Shown piece after piece: positions 41,605-50,865 of a DNA stretch of 57,453 nt (positions are counted from its first letter, which is position 1; every line of letters starts with the position of its first letter). The stretch is from the NCBI RefSeq assembly GCF_042654985.1, contig NZ_JBHSMT010000006.1:1-57453 (forward strand), written 5' to 3'. The notes under the pieces are model-generated. The model was given only the letters and a program-made list of their open reading frames with translations, was not told where the DNA came from and ran no database searches. The position numbers and the translations under genes are program-made. The DNA is from Paraherbaspirillum soli. Lineage in GTDB: Bacteria > Pseudomonadota > Gammaproteobacteria > Burkholderiales > Burkholderiaceae_D.

Positions 41605-42759
41605 TTACTTTTGTAACCCAGCATTGACGCCCTTCCAGAAATTGCCATCCTCCATGCCGAACGCGTACACCGAGGTGCCGCCCAGTCCGTAGGCGCTGAC
41701 CAGGCTGGCTTTCAAGGTCACGCTGGCGGCGTTTTCGGTCCAGACGGTGTGGTTGCCGCTGCCGTCGCTGGCGGTGTAGTTAAAGGTCAGCGAATTGCTG
41801 GCGGCGTCGTAGCGCGGGGTGACGCCGTATTGCTTGATGAGTGCCGCCGTTTGCCGCCAGTACAGCTGGCTGCCGGTGCCGGGCTTGGTCCAGTCGTAAC
41901 CATAGGCCGGGATGCCGTTCAGGATCTTTGACGCCGGTGCTTTGCTGACGGCGTAATCGAGATCGTTTTCCATCCAGTCGGAGCCTGCGACCGGGCCTGG
42001 GTCCCAAGCCGGGATCGCCTCATCGTAGGTCATGATCTGCAAAAAATCAGCCGACTTCCCGAGCGCCGCGAGGTCGAATCCATAGTTATAGGGATTGCTT
42101 TCATCTTTCTCCGAAAATGCCGGAACGGTCATGATCAGCTTCAGACCGTTGGCGTGCAGCGCACTGGCGAGGTCGGCCGAAAAGGCGCTCATATTGGCGC
42201 GATCGCCTTGATCGACATTTTCGAAGTCGATATTGATGCCGGCCATGCCGTTGGCTTGCGCGAACGCGACCAGGTTGGCAATCGCGATAGCTCTGTTGGT
42301 AACGCTAACATCATGCGCAATGGCAGAGCTCCAATTGCCGCCGTCATCGACATTGGAAATACAACCGTAGATCGCGATGCCTCGGGCTTTCAGGAAGGCC
42401 ATCGCATTGTCGGGAGCCGCAGCGCCGTTGCCGCTGATGTCGCCGCTGCTGCTGATGTTCCAGAAGTCGACAGCGACGGCGTTGACGTTCGCGGCGTACT
42501 TGCTCAGCGAGCTGAAGTTATTCGGGTAGTCGGAGTAATACGCCAGCACCATTTTGCCGTTCGCGGTCTGAGCCGGGGTCGGATTGACGGCCTGCGACGA
42601 CGATGGCATAGCTTGGTTCGAGGCGGCCGTCTTGCTCGCGGTGTTGGCGTTGGCGCTACCGGCATCGCCGGAGCCGCCGCCACAAGCCGTCATCAGCGTT
42701 GCAGAACACAATGCGGTGAACGAAGCGGCAATCAGTTTTTGGTTCAAAAATGAGGTCAT
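41605..42759 (-). CDS. GH18-type chitinase-like lipoprotein
   Basis: A 384-residue lipoprotein (lipobox LMTAC, C26) with a serine/alanine linker and a GH18 TIM barrel similar to chitinases and spore-cortex SleL-type enzymes. The catalytic motif is AGINIDFENV (D178, E180). The first Asp of the usual DGxNIDFE is alanine. Other family elements are MVLAYYSDYP, FLQIMTYDEAIPAWDPGPVA and a C-terminal GMEDGNFWKGV. It is probably anchored to the outer membrane and acts on chitin or peptidoglycan-like polymers. The start at 42759 fits the signal peptide. Confidence 0.85.
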   Translation of the reverse strand: MTSFLNQKLIAASFTALCSATLMTACGGGSGDAGSANANTASKTAASNQAMPSSSQAVNPTPAQTANGKMVLAYYSDYPNNFSSLSKYAANVNAVAVDFWNISSSGDISGNGAAAPDNAMAFLKARGIAIYGCISNVDDGGNWSSAIAHDVSVTNRAIAIANLVAFAQANGMAGINIDFENVDQGDRANMSAFSADLASALHANGLKLIMTVPAFSEKDESNPYNYGFDLAALGKSADFLQIMTYDEAIPAWDPGPVAGSDWMENDLDYAVSKAPASKILNGIPAYGYDWTKPGTGSQLYWRQTAALIKQYGVTPRYDAASNSLTFNYTASDGSGNHTVWTENAASVTLKASLVSAYGLGGTSVYAFGMEDGNFWKGVNAGLQK

Positions 42760-42953
42760 AAATCTATCAAATGGTTTCCAGGAGAACACATTGTAAGACC
42801 CATTGATGACAGATTGATGACCAGACTCCCGCCTATATTCAACATAAACAAGCAGATGATTCAAAATTACGGCCAATTATCAAATTCATCGCATGAGCGG
42901 AAACTGCAGCCTGTGCATCGGCCACACCGTTCAACCAACCGCGAGAATTTTCC

Positions 42954-44108
42954 ATGCTTACGCAAACTACTGTCAAAAATCAAAACGCGGCCGTCATCGA
43001 CGGCTCTTCTTCCACTCCCACTCTTTTCACGCCCGCACGGCTGGGCGATCTGCACTTGCCTAACCGAATCGTGATGGCGCCGATGAGCCGCGCCCGCAGC
43101 TCGCAACCGGGCGATATACCCAATGCGTTGATGGCCGAGTATTACGCACAGCGCGCCACGGCCGGCTTGATCGTGAGCGAAGCGACCCAGATTTCACGCC
43201 AGGGCCAAGGCTATTCATTTACACCGGGCATTTACCGGCAAGAGCAAATCGCAGGCTGGCGGCTGGTCACCGATGCCGTGCATGCGGTCGGCGGCCGCAT
43301 CTTTTTGCAGCTGTGGCATGTCGGCCGCGTGTCGCACAGCGTATTCCAGGACGGCGCGGCGCCGGTCGCGCCGTCGGCGATCCAGCCGCGCGGCACCCAG
43401 GTCTGGATCGTCGGCGACGACGGCGTCGGCCGCATGGTCGATTGCCCGACACCGCGCGCCTTGTCCAGGGAGGAGATTCAGGATGTCATCAATGATTTCC
43501 GCCAGGGCGCGGCCAACGCAATGGCCGCCGGTTTCGACGGCGTCGAAATCCACGGCGGCAACGGCTACCTGATCGACCAGTTCCTGCGCACGGTATCCAA
43601 TCCGCGGACCGACGAATACGGCGGCTCGATCGAAAACCGTACCCGCTTCCTGCTGCAACTGAGCGCGGCGGTGGCCGATGAAATCGGCGCCGACAAGGTC
43701 GGCGTGCGGCTGGCGCCTTACATCACTTTCAAGGACATGGCGGAACCGCAGATTGCGCCGACCATCCTGCATGCGGCCGCCGCGCTGGATAAAATCGGGA
43801 TCGCCTATATCCACCTATCCGAGGCCGATTGGGACGATGCGCCGACCATCCCCGAGCAGTTCCGTCACGATCTGCGCGCCGTCTATCACGGCCAGCTGAT
43901 CGTCGCCGGCCGCTACGACCAGGCGCGCGCCGCACGGATATTGGAAGAAGGTTTGGCGGATCTGGTCGCGTTCGGCCGGCCGTTTGTCGCCAATCCCGAC
44001 TTGCCGCGCCGGCTGGCCGAAAATCTGCCGCTGGCGGAGTTCGACGGCGCTCGCCTGTTCGGCGGCGATGCCGGCGGCTATACCGACTATCCGGCGCTTG
44101 CCGACTGA
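42954..44108 (+). CDS. Old yellow enzyme-family NADPH-dependent ene-reductase
   Basis: A 384-residue FMN-dependent reductase of the OYE/NemA family, which reduces activated double bonds, nitrate esters or N-ethylmaleimide. Key motifs: RIVMAPMSRARSS (flavin), QLWHVGRVSH, the substrate-binding HGGNGYLIDQFLR, SIENRTRFLL and GLADLVAFGRPFVANPDLP. The first 20 residues are extra. The 3' end overlaps the convergent LysR gene by 22 bases. Confidence 0.93.
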   Translation: MLTQTTVKNQNAAVIDGSSSTPTLFTPARLGDLHLPNRIVMAPMSRARSSQPGDIPNALMAEYYAQRATAGLIVSEATQISRQGQGYSFTPGIYRQEQIAGWRLVTDAVHAVGGRIFLQLWHVGRVSHSVFQDGAAPVAPSAIQPRGTQVWIVGDDGVGRMVDCPTPRALSREEIQDVINDFRQGAANAMAAGFDGVEIHGGNGYLIDQFLRTVSNPRTDEYGGSIENRTRFLLQLSAAVADEIGADKVGVRLAPYITFKDMAEPQIAPTILHAAAALDKIGIAYIHLSEADWDDAPTIPEQFRHDLRAVYHGQLIVAGRYDQARAARILEEGLADLVAFGRPFVANPDLPRRLAENLPLAEFDGARLFGGDAGGYTDYPALAD

Positions 44109-45001
44109 GACGCCGTGCCGGCGAAACGGTCTTGCAAAAACTCGATCAGCAACTTGACCCGCGGCGGCCGGAAACTGCTGCGGTGATACAGCACGTTGAG
44201 CGGCACGCTGTCGGTGAAGAAATCATCCAGCACCGTTTGCAGGCGACCGGCACGCAAATCTTCGCTGATATCCAGCAGCGATTTATAGGCGTAGCCCTGG
44301 CCGCGCAATGCCCACTTGCGAATGACTTCGCCGTCGTTGCTTTGCTGATAGCGGCTGAGCCGCACCGACTTGCTCTTGCCGCCTTGACGGTAGCGCCACT
44401 CGTTCATCGGCCCCGCGGCGGTCACCAATACCAAAGCCGGAAACTCGCTCAATTGCTCCGGCGTCTGCGGCAGTCCGACCCGGGCCGCGCATTCGGGCGC
44501 AACGCACACCACGCGCCGGTTCGCCATCAACGGCCGCGCCACCATGCCGCTGTCCGGCGGCACGCCGTAGCGGATTGCCAGATCGACATCGTCCTGCACC
44601 AGGTTCGCTGTCGAATCGGTCAGCGACAGGGCAAACTGCACCTGTGGGTACTGCCGCTGGAATTCATCCAGGTAATCGAGCAGCACGTTGCGCCCCAGAT
44701 CCGACGGCGCCGAGATCCTGACCGTGCCCTGCACCAGGCTTTTGCCAGCCTGCAGCGCCTGCTCCGCCTCATCCATCAGCTCCAGCGCCTGCTGGCAGTA
44801 CAGCTTGTACAACTGCCCTTCTTCGGTCAGCCGCAACTGGCGCGTGGTGCGCTCGAACAGCTTGACACGCAACGTCGCCTCCAGTCGCTGGATGCAAGCG
44901 CTCGAAGCGGCAGGCGACAATCCATGTTTGCGTCCCGCCGCCGAAAAGCTGCCCAACATCGAGGCGTCGACAAACAATCTCATTACGCTTAATCGGTCCA
45001 T
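44087..45001 (-). CDS. LysR-family transcriptional regulator
   Basis: A 304-residue LysR-type regulator. The N-terminus has FVDASMLGSFSAAGRKHGLS, with SSACIQRLEATLRVKLFERT as recognition helix, and an effector-binding domain follows. It is tail-to-tail with the OYE gene and divergent from the SDR at 45288, so the SDR is the more natural regulatory target. The effector is unknown. Confidence 0.9.
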   Translation of the reverse strand: MDRLSVMRLFVDASMLGSFSAAGRKHGLSPAASSACIQRLEATLRVKLFERTTRQLRLTEEGQLYKLYCQQALELMDEAEQALQAGKSLVQGTVRISAPSDLGRNVLLDYLDEFQRQYPQVQFALSLTDSTANLVQDDVDLAIRYGVPPDSGMVARPLMANRRVVCVAPECAARVGLPQTPEQLSEFPALVLVTAAGPMNEWRYRQGGKSKSVRLSRYQQSNDGEVIRKWALRGQGYAYKSLLDISEDLRAGRLQTVLDDFFTDSVPLNVLYHRSSFRPPRVKLLIEFLQDRFAGTASQSASAG

Positions 45002-45287
45002 CGGATTTGCACGGTAAGGTTAAAGCTCGCAAACGCAAGCCAGCGATGTGTCAACAGGCCCTAGCAAGCTGCATACATTAACAGAAGGAAATACGGAGGA
45101 TGACTGTTATGTTTTTTTGGGCGCATTCGATCTGTTAAATGCCAGCCTGCCGTGGACGCGGCATTCTTGTGCACACCGGTGCTGCCTGCGAGATGCCGCA
45201 TAGGATGTCCGGATTCGGCGAATCATTTTCCTTGAGAAAACCTATATTTGCGGTCCCGGACCTCAAAGTCCATACCAGGAGATTTTC
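45002..45287. promoter_or_regulatory. Divergent region between LysR and SDR genes
   Basis: About 285 bases between divergent starts. A fragment TCAACAGGCCCT near 45051 matches the long inverted repeat upstream of nadA. A possible 12-codon frame after GGAGG at 45097 is too short to call. Promoters and a LysR site are expected, but none is certain. Confidence 0.4.
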
Positions 45288-46037
45288 ATGCTCAGGCTCA
45301 ACGGCAAACGCGCACTGATCACCGGCGGCACCAGCGGTATCGGCCTTGAAACCGCCAAACAATTCCTGGCGGAAGGCGCGCGTGTCGCCATCACAGGCAA
45401 CAACCCCGAGACCATCGAACAGGCCAGACAGGAACTGGGCCAAGAGGTCCTCATCTTGAAGATCAATGCCGGCAATGTCAGCGAACAGAAACAACTCGCG
45501 CAAGCAGCCGGCCACGCCTTTGACCAGCTCGACGTGGTTTTCCTCAACGCCGGCGTCGGCGATTTCAGGCCGCTCGATCTATGGGATGAAGCCGGCTTCG
45601 ACCGCTCGCTGGCGATCAATCTCAAGGGTCCGTTCTTCCTGATGCAGGCATTGCTGCCGATTCTCGCCAATCCGGCATCGGTGGTGCTCAACACCTCGAT
45701 CAACGCACACATCGGCATGCCCAACTCCAGCGTCTACGCCGCCACCAAGGCCGGCCTGATCTCGCTGGCACGCACGTTGTCGGGCGAACTGATCTCGCGC
45801 GGCATCCGCGTCAACGCCATCAGCCCCGGCCCGGTCACGACGCCGATCTACGGCAAGCTGGGACTACCGGCAGAGGAACTGGAGAAAATGGCCGGCCACA
45901 TCCTGAGCCAGATCCCGGCCGGCCGCTTCGGCCAGGCGAAAGAGATCGCCAAGGCGGTGGTCTATTTGGCGTCCGACGAATCCGCGTTCTCGGTCGGCAG
46001 CGAGCTGATCATCGACGGCGGCATGACTGCGTTGTAA
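45288..46037 (+). CDS. Short-chain dehydrogenase/reductase
   Basis: A 249-residue classical SDR. It has the nucleotide-binding TGGTSGIG (residues 12-19), NAG at 88-90, catalytic S137 in LNTSINAHIG, and the YxxxK pair Y150/K154 in VYAATKAG. The C-terminus AFSVGSELIIDGGMTAL is typical. The substrate is unknown. It is likely regulated by the divergent LysR gene. GGAG lies a few bases before the ATG. Confidence 0.92.
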   Translation: MLRLNGKRALITGGTSGIGLETAKQFLAEGARVAITGNNPETIEQARQELGQEVLILKINAGNVSEQKQLAQAAGHAFDQLDVVFLNAGVGDFRPLDLWDEAGFDRSLAINLKGPFFLMQALLPILANPASVVLNTSINAHIGMPNSSVYAATKAGLISLARTLSGELISRGIRVNAISPGPVTTPIYGKLGLPAEELEKMAGHILSQIPAGRFGQAKEIAKAVVYLASDESAFSVGSELIIDGGMTAL

Positions 46038-46057
46038 AACGGTTAGCCGCGCCAACA

Positions 46058-46087
46058 GGATTGTTGGGCTGCAAGGCACAACAATCC
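46058..46087. repeat. Hairpin after the SDR gene
   Basis: Nine-base arms, GGATTGTTG and CAACAATCC, surround a 12-base loop. It lies 20 bases after the SDR stop and has no T-tract, so it could be a transcript end structure or a small palindromic repeat. The remaining 310 bases up to the peptidase gene show no other clear feature except a GC-rich 5' leader. Confidence 0.6.
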
Positions 46088-46398
46088 ATTAATCGCCATC
46101 AATCGTCGGGCTTCCCAGCCCAGCCACGACATTCCATGCAACGGCCCGCCGCCGAACCGGCGCTCCGCACTGTCAACCTTGCCAGTTGCCGCCGCGCCTG
46201 AAATCACGTTTAGTGTCTTCACAAGAAAAATCCTGCCGCCCTTGAGGCGACCTCGTTTCTCGCGCCCGCATTTTTAGATCCAAACCGATGCCGCCGTCCA
46301 GGCGGCATTGACTTCAGGAGGAGCGGCTTTTTGACCATCAACAAAAGGTCCGCTGAGTAAAGGGGAATCACCCCCAACCACTAAAAAGAGGAGAACAG

Positions 46399-47985
46399 AT
46401 GGACATTCGAAAGAGCCACTTCGCCATTTCCGGCATCGCGCCAAAAATTGCCGCCTTGCTGGCCGCAGGATTGTTTGTCGGCAGCACAGCGGCCATGGAT
46501 ACCAAGAAGGTCTGGATTACCGTGGGCGACGCCGCCTACGCCCAGCTGCAAAAAGTCGCGCCGCAGGCGATAGCCAGGGAAAGCCGGATCACCCTGACCA
46601 ACCAGGCCAGCAGCCGCTTCACCGGCACCGAAAAAGTGCATCTGGTGGAAGTCGACGAACAACAACTGCTGAAGCTGTCGGCAGCGGTCCATCAAGAACT
46701 CAAGCGCTGCGGCGGCTTCATGTTCCACCCCAGCGAGAGCGCCGGTCGCAAGGCATTGAACAAGCCGCTGGTCAAGCGCCCGGCAGCCGCCCGCCCCGCT
46801 TACGCGATCGGCAACCAGGCCATCGTCACGCCTATGCTGGCGCAAATGCAGGACAGTAATATCGTGCAAACCATCGTCGACATGGCCGCGTTCGACAACC
46901 GTTACTACGCCACCACCAACGGTGCCAACGCATCGAATTGGCTACTGAAAAAATGGACCGACATGACAGCCGGCCGCAGCGACATTTCAGTGGCCCAATT
47001 CAGCCACCCCAACTGGGGCCAGAAATCGGTCATCCTGACCATCAAGGGCAGCGACAATCCAGCCGAAGTCGTGGTGTTGGGCGCGCACCTGGATACCATC
47101 AATATGAACGGCACCTATGAGACCACCATAGCGCCCGGCGCGGACGACGACGCTTCCGGCATCGCCAGTCTCACCGAAGCATTGCGGGTCATGCTGGCCA
47201 ACGGCTACAAGCCGCGCCGCACCATCAAAATAATCGGCTATGCAGCGGAAGAAGTCGGCCTGCGCGGCTCGCAAGAGATCGCCCAAAACTTCAAGGACAA
47301 CAACGTCAACGTGGTCGGCGTGATGCAACTGGACATGACCAACTACCAAGGCTCGTCCAGCGACATCTACCTGTACACCGACTACACCAACAGCCAGCAA
47401 AACGACTTCGTCGCCAAACTGATCAGCACCTACCTGCCGACCCTGAGCATAGGCTACGACCAATGCGGCTATGCGTGCTCGGACCATGCCTCCTGGGATG
47501 CGCAAGGCTATCCGACGTCGATGCCGTTCGAAGCCGCCTTCAGCCAATACAACCCCTACATCCACACCTCGGACGACACCTATGCCAACTCCGGCAGCCA
47601 AGCCGCGCATGCGTTGAAATTCGCGCGCCTGGCCGCCGCCTATGCGGTTGAATTGGGCAGCGAAGGCTCAGGCGGGACCCCGCCTGCCGACAAGGTCGAA
47701 ACGTTTTCCGGCAGCCTGACCAAGGGCCAGAAAAAAACCTACGGCCCCTACAAAGTCGGCGCCGGCGGCAGCATCAAGGCGGCACTGAGCGGCAGCGGCG
47801 ATACCGACCTCTACGTCCGCAAGGCAGCGGCCCCCAGCACCACCACCTATGACTGCAAATCGGACGGCCCGACCAGCACCGAAAACTGCGCGCTCAATAT
47901 GGCCGCCAACGGCGACGTCTATCTCCTGTTGAACGGCTATGCCGCTTCGTCGTACAAGCTGACGGTCAGCTATCGTCCGCAATAA
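46399..47985 (+). CDS. Secreted M28-family aminopeptidase with PPC domain
   Basis: A 528-residue secreted zinc peptidase like the Vibrio leucine aminopeptidase. It has an N-terminal signal and propeptide region, then the M28 core with zinc ligands in VVLGAHLDTINM, APGADDDASGIASL, YAAEEVGLRGSQ, QLDMTNYQ and IHTSDDTY. A C-terminal pre-peptidase C-terminal (PPC) domain of about 100 residues (FSGSLTKGQKKTYGP and SGDTDLYVRKA) is usual in secreted peptidases. It digests peptides outside the cell. GAGGAG precedes the ATG. Confidence 0.93.
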   Translation: MDIRKSHFAISGIAPKIAALLAAGLFVGSTAAMDTKKVWITVGDAAYAQLQKVAPQAIARESRITLTNQASSRFTGTEKVHLVEVDEQQLLKLSAAVHQELKRCGGFMFHPSESAGRKALNKPLVKRPAAARPAYAIGNQAIVTPMLAQMQDSNIVQTIVDMAAFDNRYYATTNGANASNWLLKKWTDMTAGRSDISVAQFSHPNWGQKSVILTIKGSDNPAEVVVLGAHLDTINMNGTYETTIAPGADDDASGIASLTEALRVMLANGYKPRRTIKIIGYAAEEVGLRGSQEIAQNFKDNNVNVVGVMQLDMTNYQGSSSDIYLYTDYTNSQQNDFVAKLISTYLPTLSIGYDQCGYACSDHASWDAQGYPTSMPFEAAFSQYNPYIHTSDDTYANSGSQAAHALKFARLAAAYAVELGSEGSGGTPPADKVETFSGSLTKGQKKTYGPYKVGAGGSIKAALSGSGDTDLYVRKAAAPSTTTYDCKSDGPTSTENCALNMAANGDVYLLLNGYAASSYKLTVSYRPQ

Positions 47986-48043
47986 AGCCTGCAACACCCT
48001 GGGCAGCGGCATCCTGCCGCATGCCCAGTTTCACAAAACTATT

Positions 48044-48187
48044 GGGCACCTCGAAAAACCTACTGCAGGGTTTGGCAAGCCCGCCAATCTCGGGGCTGTG
48101 ATGCTCGCCGTACAACCGTACGGCTGCAGGTGTTGCAACTTCGTCGCCCCGACCTTGGGCCGCTCGCTACGGTTTTTCGAGGTGCCC
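48044..48187. mobile_element. MITE-like element, copy 4
   Basis: A 144-bp copy in the orientation of copy 3. It has GGGCACCTCGAAAAACC at the left end and the complement at the right end, flanked by TATT on both sides. Its longer interior corresponds to that of copy 1 (CTGCAGGTGTTGCAACTTC). It is inserted between the converging peptidase and phosphodiesterase genes. Confidence 0.9.
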
Positions 48188-48222
48188 TATTGCCGCCCTC
48201 GTCCCTGCTCTGCACCTGCTTG

Positions 48223-49629
48223 TTAACGGCCGGTCTCGCGCAAATAAACGGCCCGGGCGGCATAAGCCGTATTGGAGAAATCGGTAAACACGCCATCGAC
48301 CCCGGCACGGAAGAACTTCAGATATTCCGCTTGCGGGTCGCCGTTGTAATTGGCTGCGAGGTATTTCTTTTCATTGCGGAAGGTATAGACGTGGACGAAC
48401 AGGCCGGCCTTGTGGGCATCGGCGACCAGGCTGTTGGGGGTCTGGGACGTGGCGTCGGCGGCCGATCCGACATAAGGCGAGCCGTCGGCGTTCTGGTCTT
48501 TCCACGGCGTCACCTTGAGCGGCACGACCTGCGGCTTCCAGGGGCCGATGCCATCGGCATAGGTCTTGATCTCGGCCAGGCCGGCCGGCGTCAGCATGAC
48601 GCCGAAATAGCGCGCGTCGCCGGCCAGCGTCCAGCTATAGGGACGGCCATCGACAAAGGTATAGGCGTTGTTGGTGTTGTAAGTCATTTCGCCGGTCTTG
48701 AAATTGATGGCGTTGCCGTCGATCAGTTGCACCACTTTGGTCCGCAGACCCACGGAGCGCAGGTATTTCAAACTGGCGGGATCGAAGCTCTGGACAAATA
48801 CCGCCGCATCCTTGCTGTTCAACTGGTTGTCGTTGAGGATCTTGAGCAGTGCGTCCTCAAACGGGTGGCTGCCGGCTTTGCCGCAACCGTTGGCGATTGC
48901 CTGCGCGTTATTCCAGATCGGGTTTTTGCTCTCGGGGTAGACCGAAATCGTGCGCCCGCTTGCCAGGCTCTTTGCCTTGGCGATGTCGATCACTTCCTGG
49001 AAGCTCAGCACCGGGTACTTGCCGTTCAGGTCTGTCGGGCGCTCGTTGCGGGCATCATAGGTGGTGCCGCCTATCCATTGCTTGAGTTCAGCCAGCGTGA
49101 AATCGGTGATCGACCAGTCGTTGGTGTGATCCTCGCCATCGACCACCAGGGATTTCAGCACTGAGGCCGGATCGTTCGGATTGGTCAGATCGCTCAAATA
49201 CGTGGCGGGGCCGCTGTCGGCCGTGACCGGGTACGCGACTTTGACATTGACGCCAGGCACGGTGCGCTTGCGAGCGGCAACCACGGCATTGGTTTTTGCG
49301 ACCTCGGCAATATTGGTGTTGTCGCTGAGCCAGGGATTATGGCGGGCCACCAGTACGCAGTCCTTGGTCAAATGCAGGTCCAATTCCAGCGAATCCGCGC
49401 CCTGGTCGGCGGCGCCTTCGTAAGAGGGCTTGGTTTCTTCCGGAAAAAGCCCAGGCAAGCCGCGATGCCCGATCACCAGCGGCGCATCGCCATTGAGCGT
49501 CGGCAGCGTGGAGCGCTGTAACGGACTGTCGGCGCCGCCGCCGCAGGCAGTCAGCAGCAAACCGCCGCCCAGTGCCGCCAGCACTCCCGGTGTGAAGAAA
49601 CGTAAAGATCGACCTCTCGTATTGCGCAT
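48223..49629 (-). CDS. Glycerophosphodiester phosphodiesterase lipoprotein
   Basis: A 468-residue lipoprotein (lipobox LLLTAC, C29) of the GDPD family, which hydrolyses glycerophosphodiesters to glycerol-3-phosphate and an alcohol. The active-site motifs are VIGHRGLPGLFPEETKPSYE and ELDLHLTKDCVLVARHN. The long insertions compared with GlpQ (about 350 residues) are typical of larger secreted GDPDs. The start at 49629 has CAGGAG upstream and yields a good signal peptide. Confidence 0.9.
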   Translation of the reverse strand: MRNTRGRSLRFFTPGVLAALGGGLLLTACGGGADSPLQRSTLPTLNGDAPLVIGHRGLPGLFPEETKPSYEGAADQGADSLELDLHLTKDCVLVARHNPWLSDNTNIAEVAKTNAVVAARKRTVPGVNVKVAYPVTADSGPATYLSDLTNPNDPASVLKSLVVDGEDHTNDWSITDFTLAELKQWIGGTTYDARNERPTDLNGKYPVLSFQEVIDIAKAKSLASGRTISVYPESKNPIWNNAQAIANGCGKAGSHPFEDALLKILNDNQLNSKDAAVFVQSFDPASLKYLRSVGLRTKVVQLIDGNAINFKTGEMTYNTNNAYTFVDGRPYSWTLAGDARYFGVMLTPAGLAEIKTYADGIGPWKPQVVPLKVTPWKDQNADGSPYVGSAADATSQTPNSLVADAHKAGLFVHVYTFRNEKKYLAANYNGDPQAEYLKFFRAGVDGVFTDFSNTAYAARAVYLRETGR

Positions 49630-49878
49630 GCTCGTGCACTCCTGGTTATTAACGAGCGGCAATATTAAATGAAACGTGCGATCCACGACACTTCTTTAGC
49701 GTCGCCCCGCCATCCACGCATAAGCGCACCCCCTGCATATCCTCCGAGGTCAAAGGGTATTTTTCACGCATAAAGACGACTATGATGAACAAACCAGTTC
49801 TGATATGAAACATCGAGGCGCTGCTTGCAGGTATTGCCATACCTCAGCGCCCTTCCCCTCGCTAGCCAGGGAATCGTC

Positions 49879-50865
49879 ATGCATAGGCCCCAGACAAAAC
49901 GCGTTCTGCTGCTCACTGTCTTGCGGACGCTGGCTCCCGCTTTCGGCCCGCTGCTGCTGGCAGCTTGTTCGGCCAAACCCGATAACGTTTGGCAAGGTTA
50001 TGTGGAAGGCGATTTCGTCGCCGTCGCGTCGTCGCAAGCCGGGCGGCTGGACCATCTGGCGGTCGAACGCGGACAACAGATCGCCGCCGGCGCGCCGCTG
50101 TTTGCGCTGGAATCCGACGCCGAAGCCGCGGCCCAGCGCCAGGCCCAGCGTCAGCTGCAAGCTGCCGAGGCGCAACTAGCCGACATCCAGAGCGGCAAGC
50201 GGCCGCAAGAGGTGAACGTGACCCAGGCGCAGCTGCTGCAAGCACAGGCCGCCGCCCGCAAAGCGGCGCTGCAGCTGGCGCGCGACGAAGCCCAATATCA
50301 GGCCGGCGGCATCGCCCGCCAGCAGCTCGACGATTCCCGCTCCGCCGCCGCCACCAGCGCGGCGCAAGTGCGGCAGTGGCAAAGCCAGTTGGCGGTGGAC
50401 CGGCTGCCCAATCGCGAAGCGCAAATCCGGGCGCAACAGGCGCAGGTCGCGGCCTCGCAGGCGGCATTGGAGCAAGCCGATTGGAAACTGGCCCAAAAAG
50501 CCGTCAAAGCCACCCGTGCCGGACTGGTCTACGACACCCTGTATCGCGAAGGCGAATGGGTGGCGGCCGGCAATCCGGTGCTGCGCATGCTGCCGCCGGA
50601 GAACGTCAAAGTCCGCTTCTACGTGCCGGAACCGGTACTGGGCCGGCTCAAGCTGAATCAGCAGGTGACGCTGCATTGCGACGGCTGCCCGGCCGAGCTG
50701 CCGCTGCGCATCACCTACATCTCGACCCAATCCGAATACACGCCGCCTATCATCTACAGCAATGAGAACCGGGCCAAGCTGGTCTACCTGATCGAAGCCC
50801 GTCCCGCCGCCGCCGATGCGCCCAAGCTGCACCCGGGCCAGCCGCTGGAAGTGAGGCTGCCATGA
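49879..50865 (+). CDS. HlyD-family membrane fusion protein (YbhG-like)
   Basis: A 328-residue periplasmic adaptor anchored by a lipobox (LLLAAC, C30) or signal. The biotinyl-lipoyl-like hairpin (GYVEGDFVAVASSQAGRLDHL) surrounds a long alpha-helical coiled-coil rich in Ala and Gln (AEAAAQRQAQRQLQAAEAQL and onwards). It links the ABC exporter below with the outer-membrane factor. The start at 49879 is chosen for the signal peptide. The stop overlaps the ATPase start (ATGA). Confidence 0.9.
   Translation: MHRPQTKRVLLLTVLRTLAPAFGPLLLAACSAKPDNVWQGYVEGDFVAVASSQAGRLDHLAVERGQQIAAGAPLFALESDAEAAAQRQAQRQLQAAEAQLADIQSGKRPQEVNVTQAQLLQAQAAARKAALQLARDEAQYQAGGIARQQLDDSRSAAATSAAQVRQWQSQLAVDRLPNREAQIRAQQAQVAASQAALEQADWKLAQKAVKATRAGLVYDTLYREGEWVAAGNPVLRMLPPENVKVRFYVPEPVLGRLKLNQQVTLHCDGCPAELPLRITYISTQSEYTPPIIYSNENRAKLVYLIEARPAAADAPKLHPGQPLEVRLP

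Noticed and set aside
42815..42953. A regulatory site between the divergent GH18 and OYE genes
   Set aside because: The gap is AT-rich and must hold promoters, but no dyad or known box stands out.
45097..45139. Possible 12-codon leader peptide after GGAGG upstream of the SDR gene
   Set aside because: GGAGG abuts the first ATG, the peptide is very short, and no attenuator-like hairpin follows.
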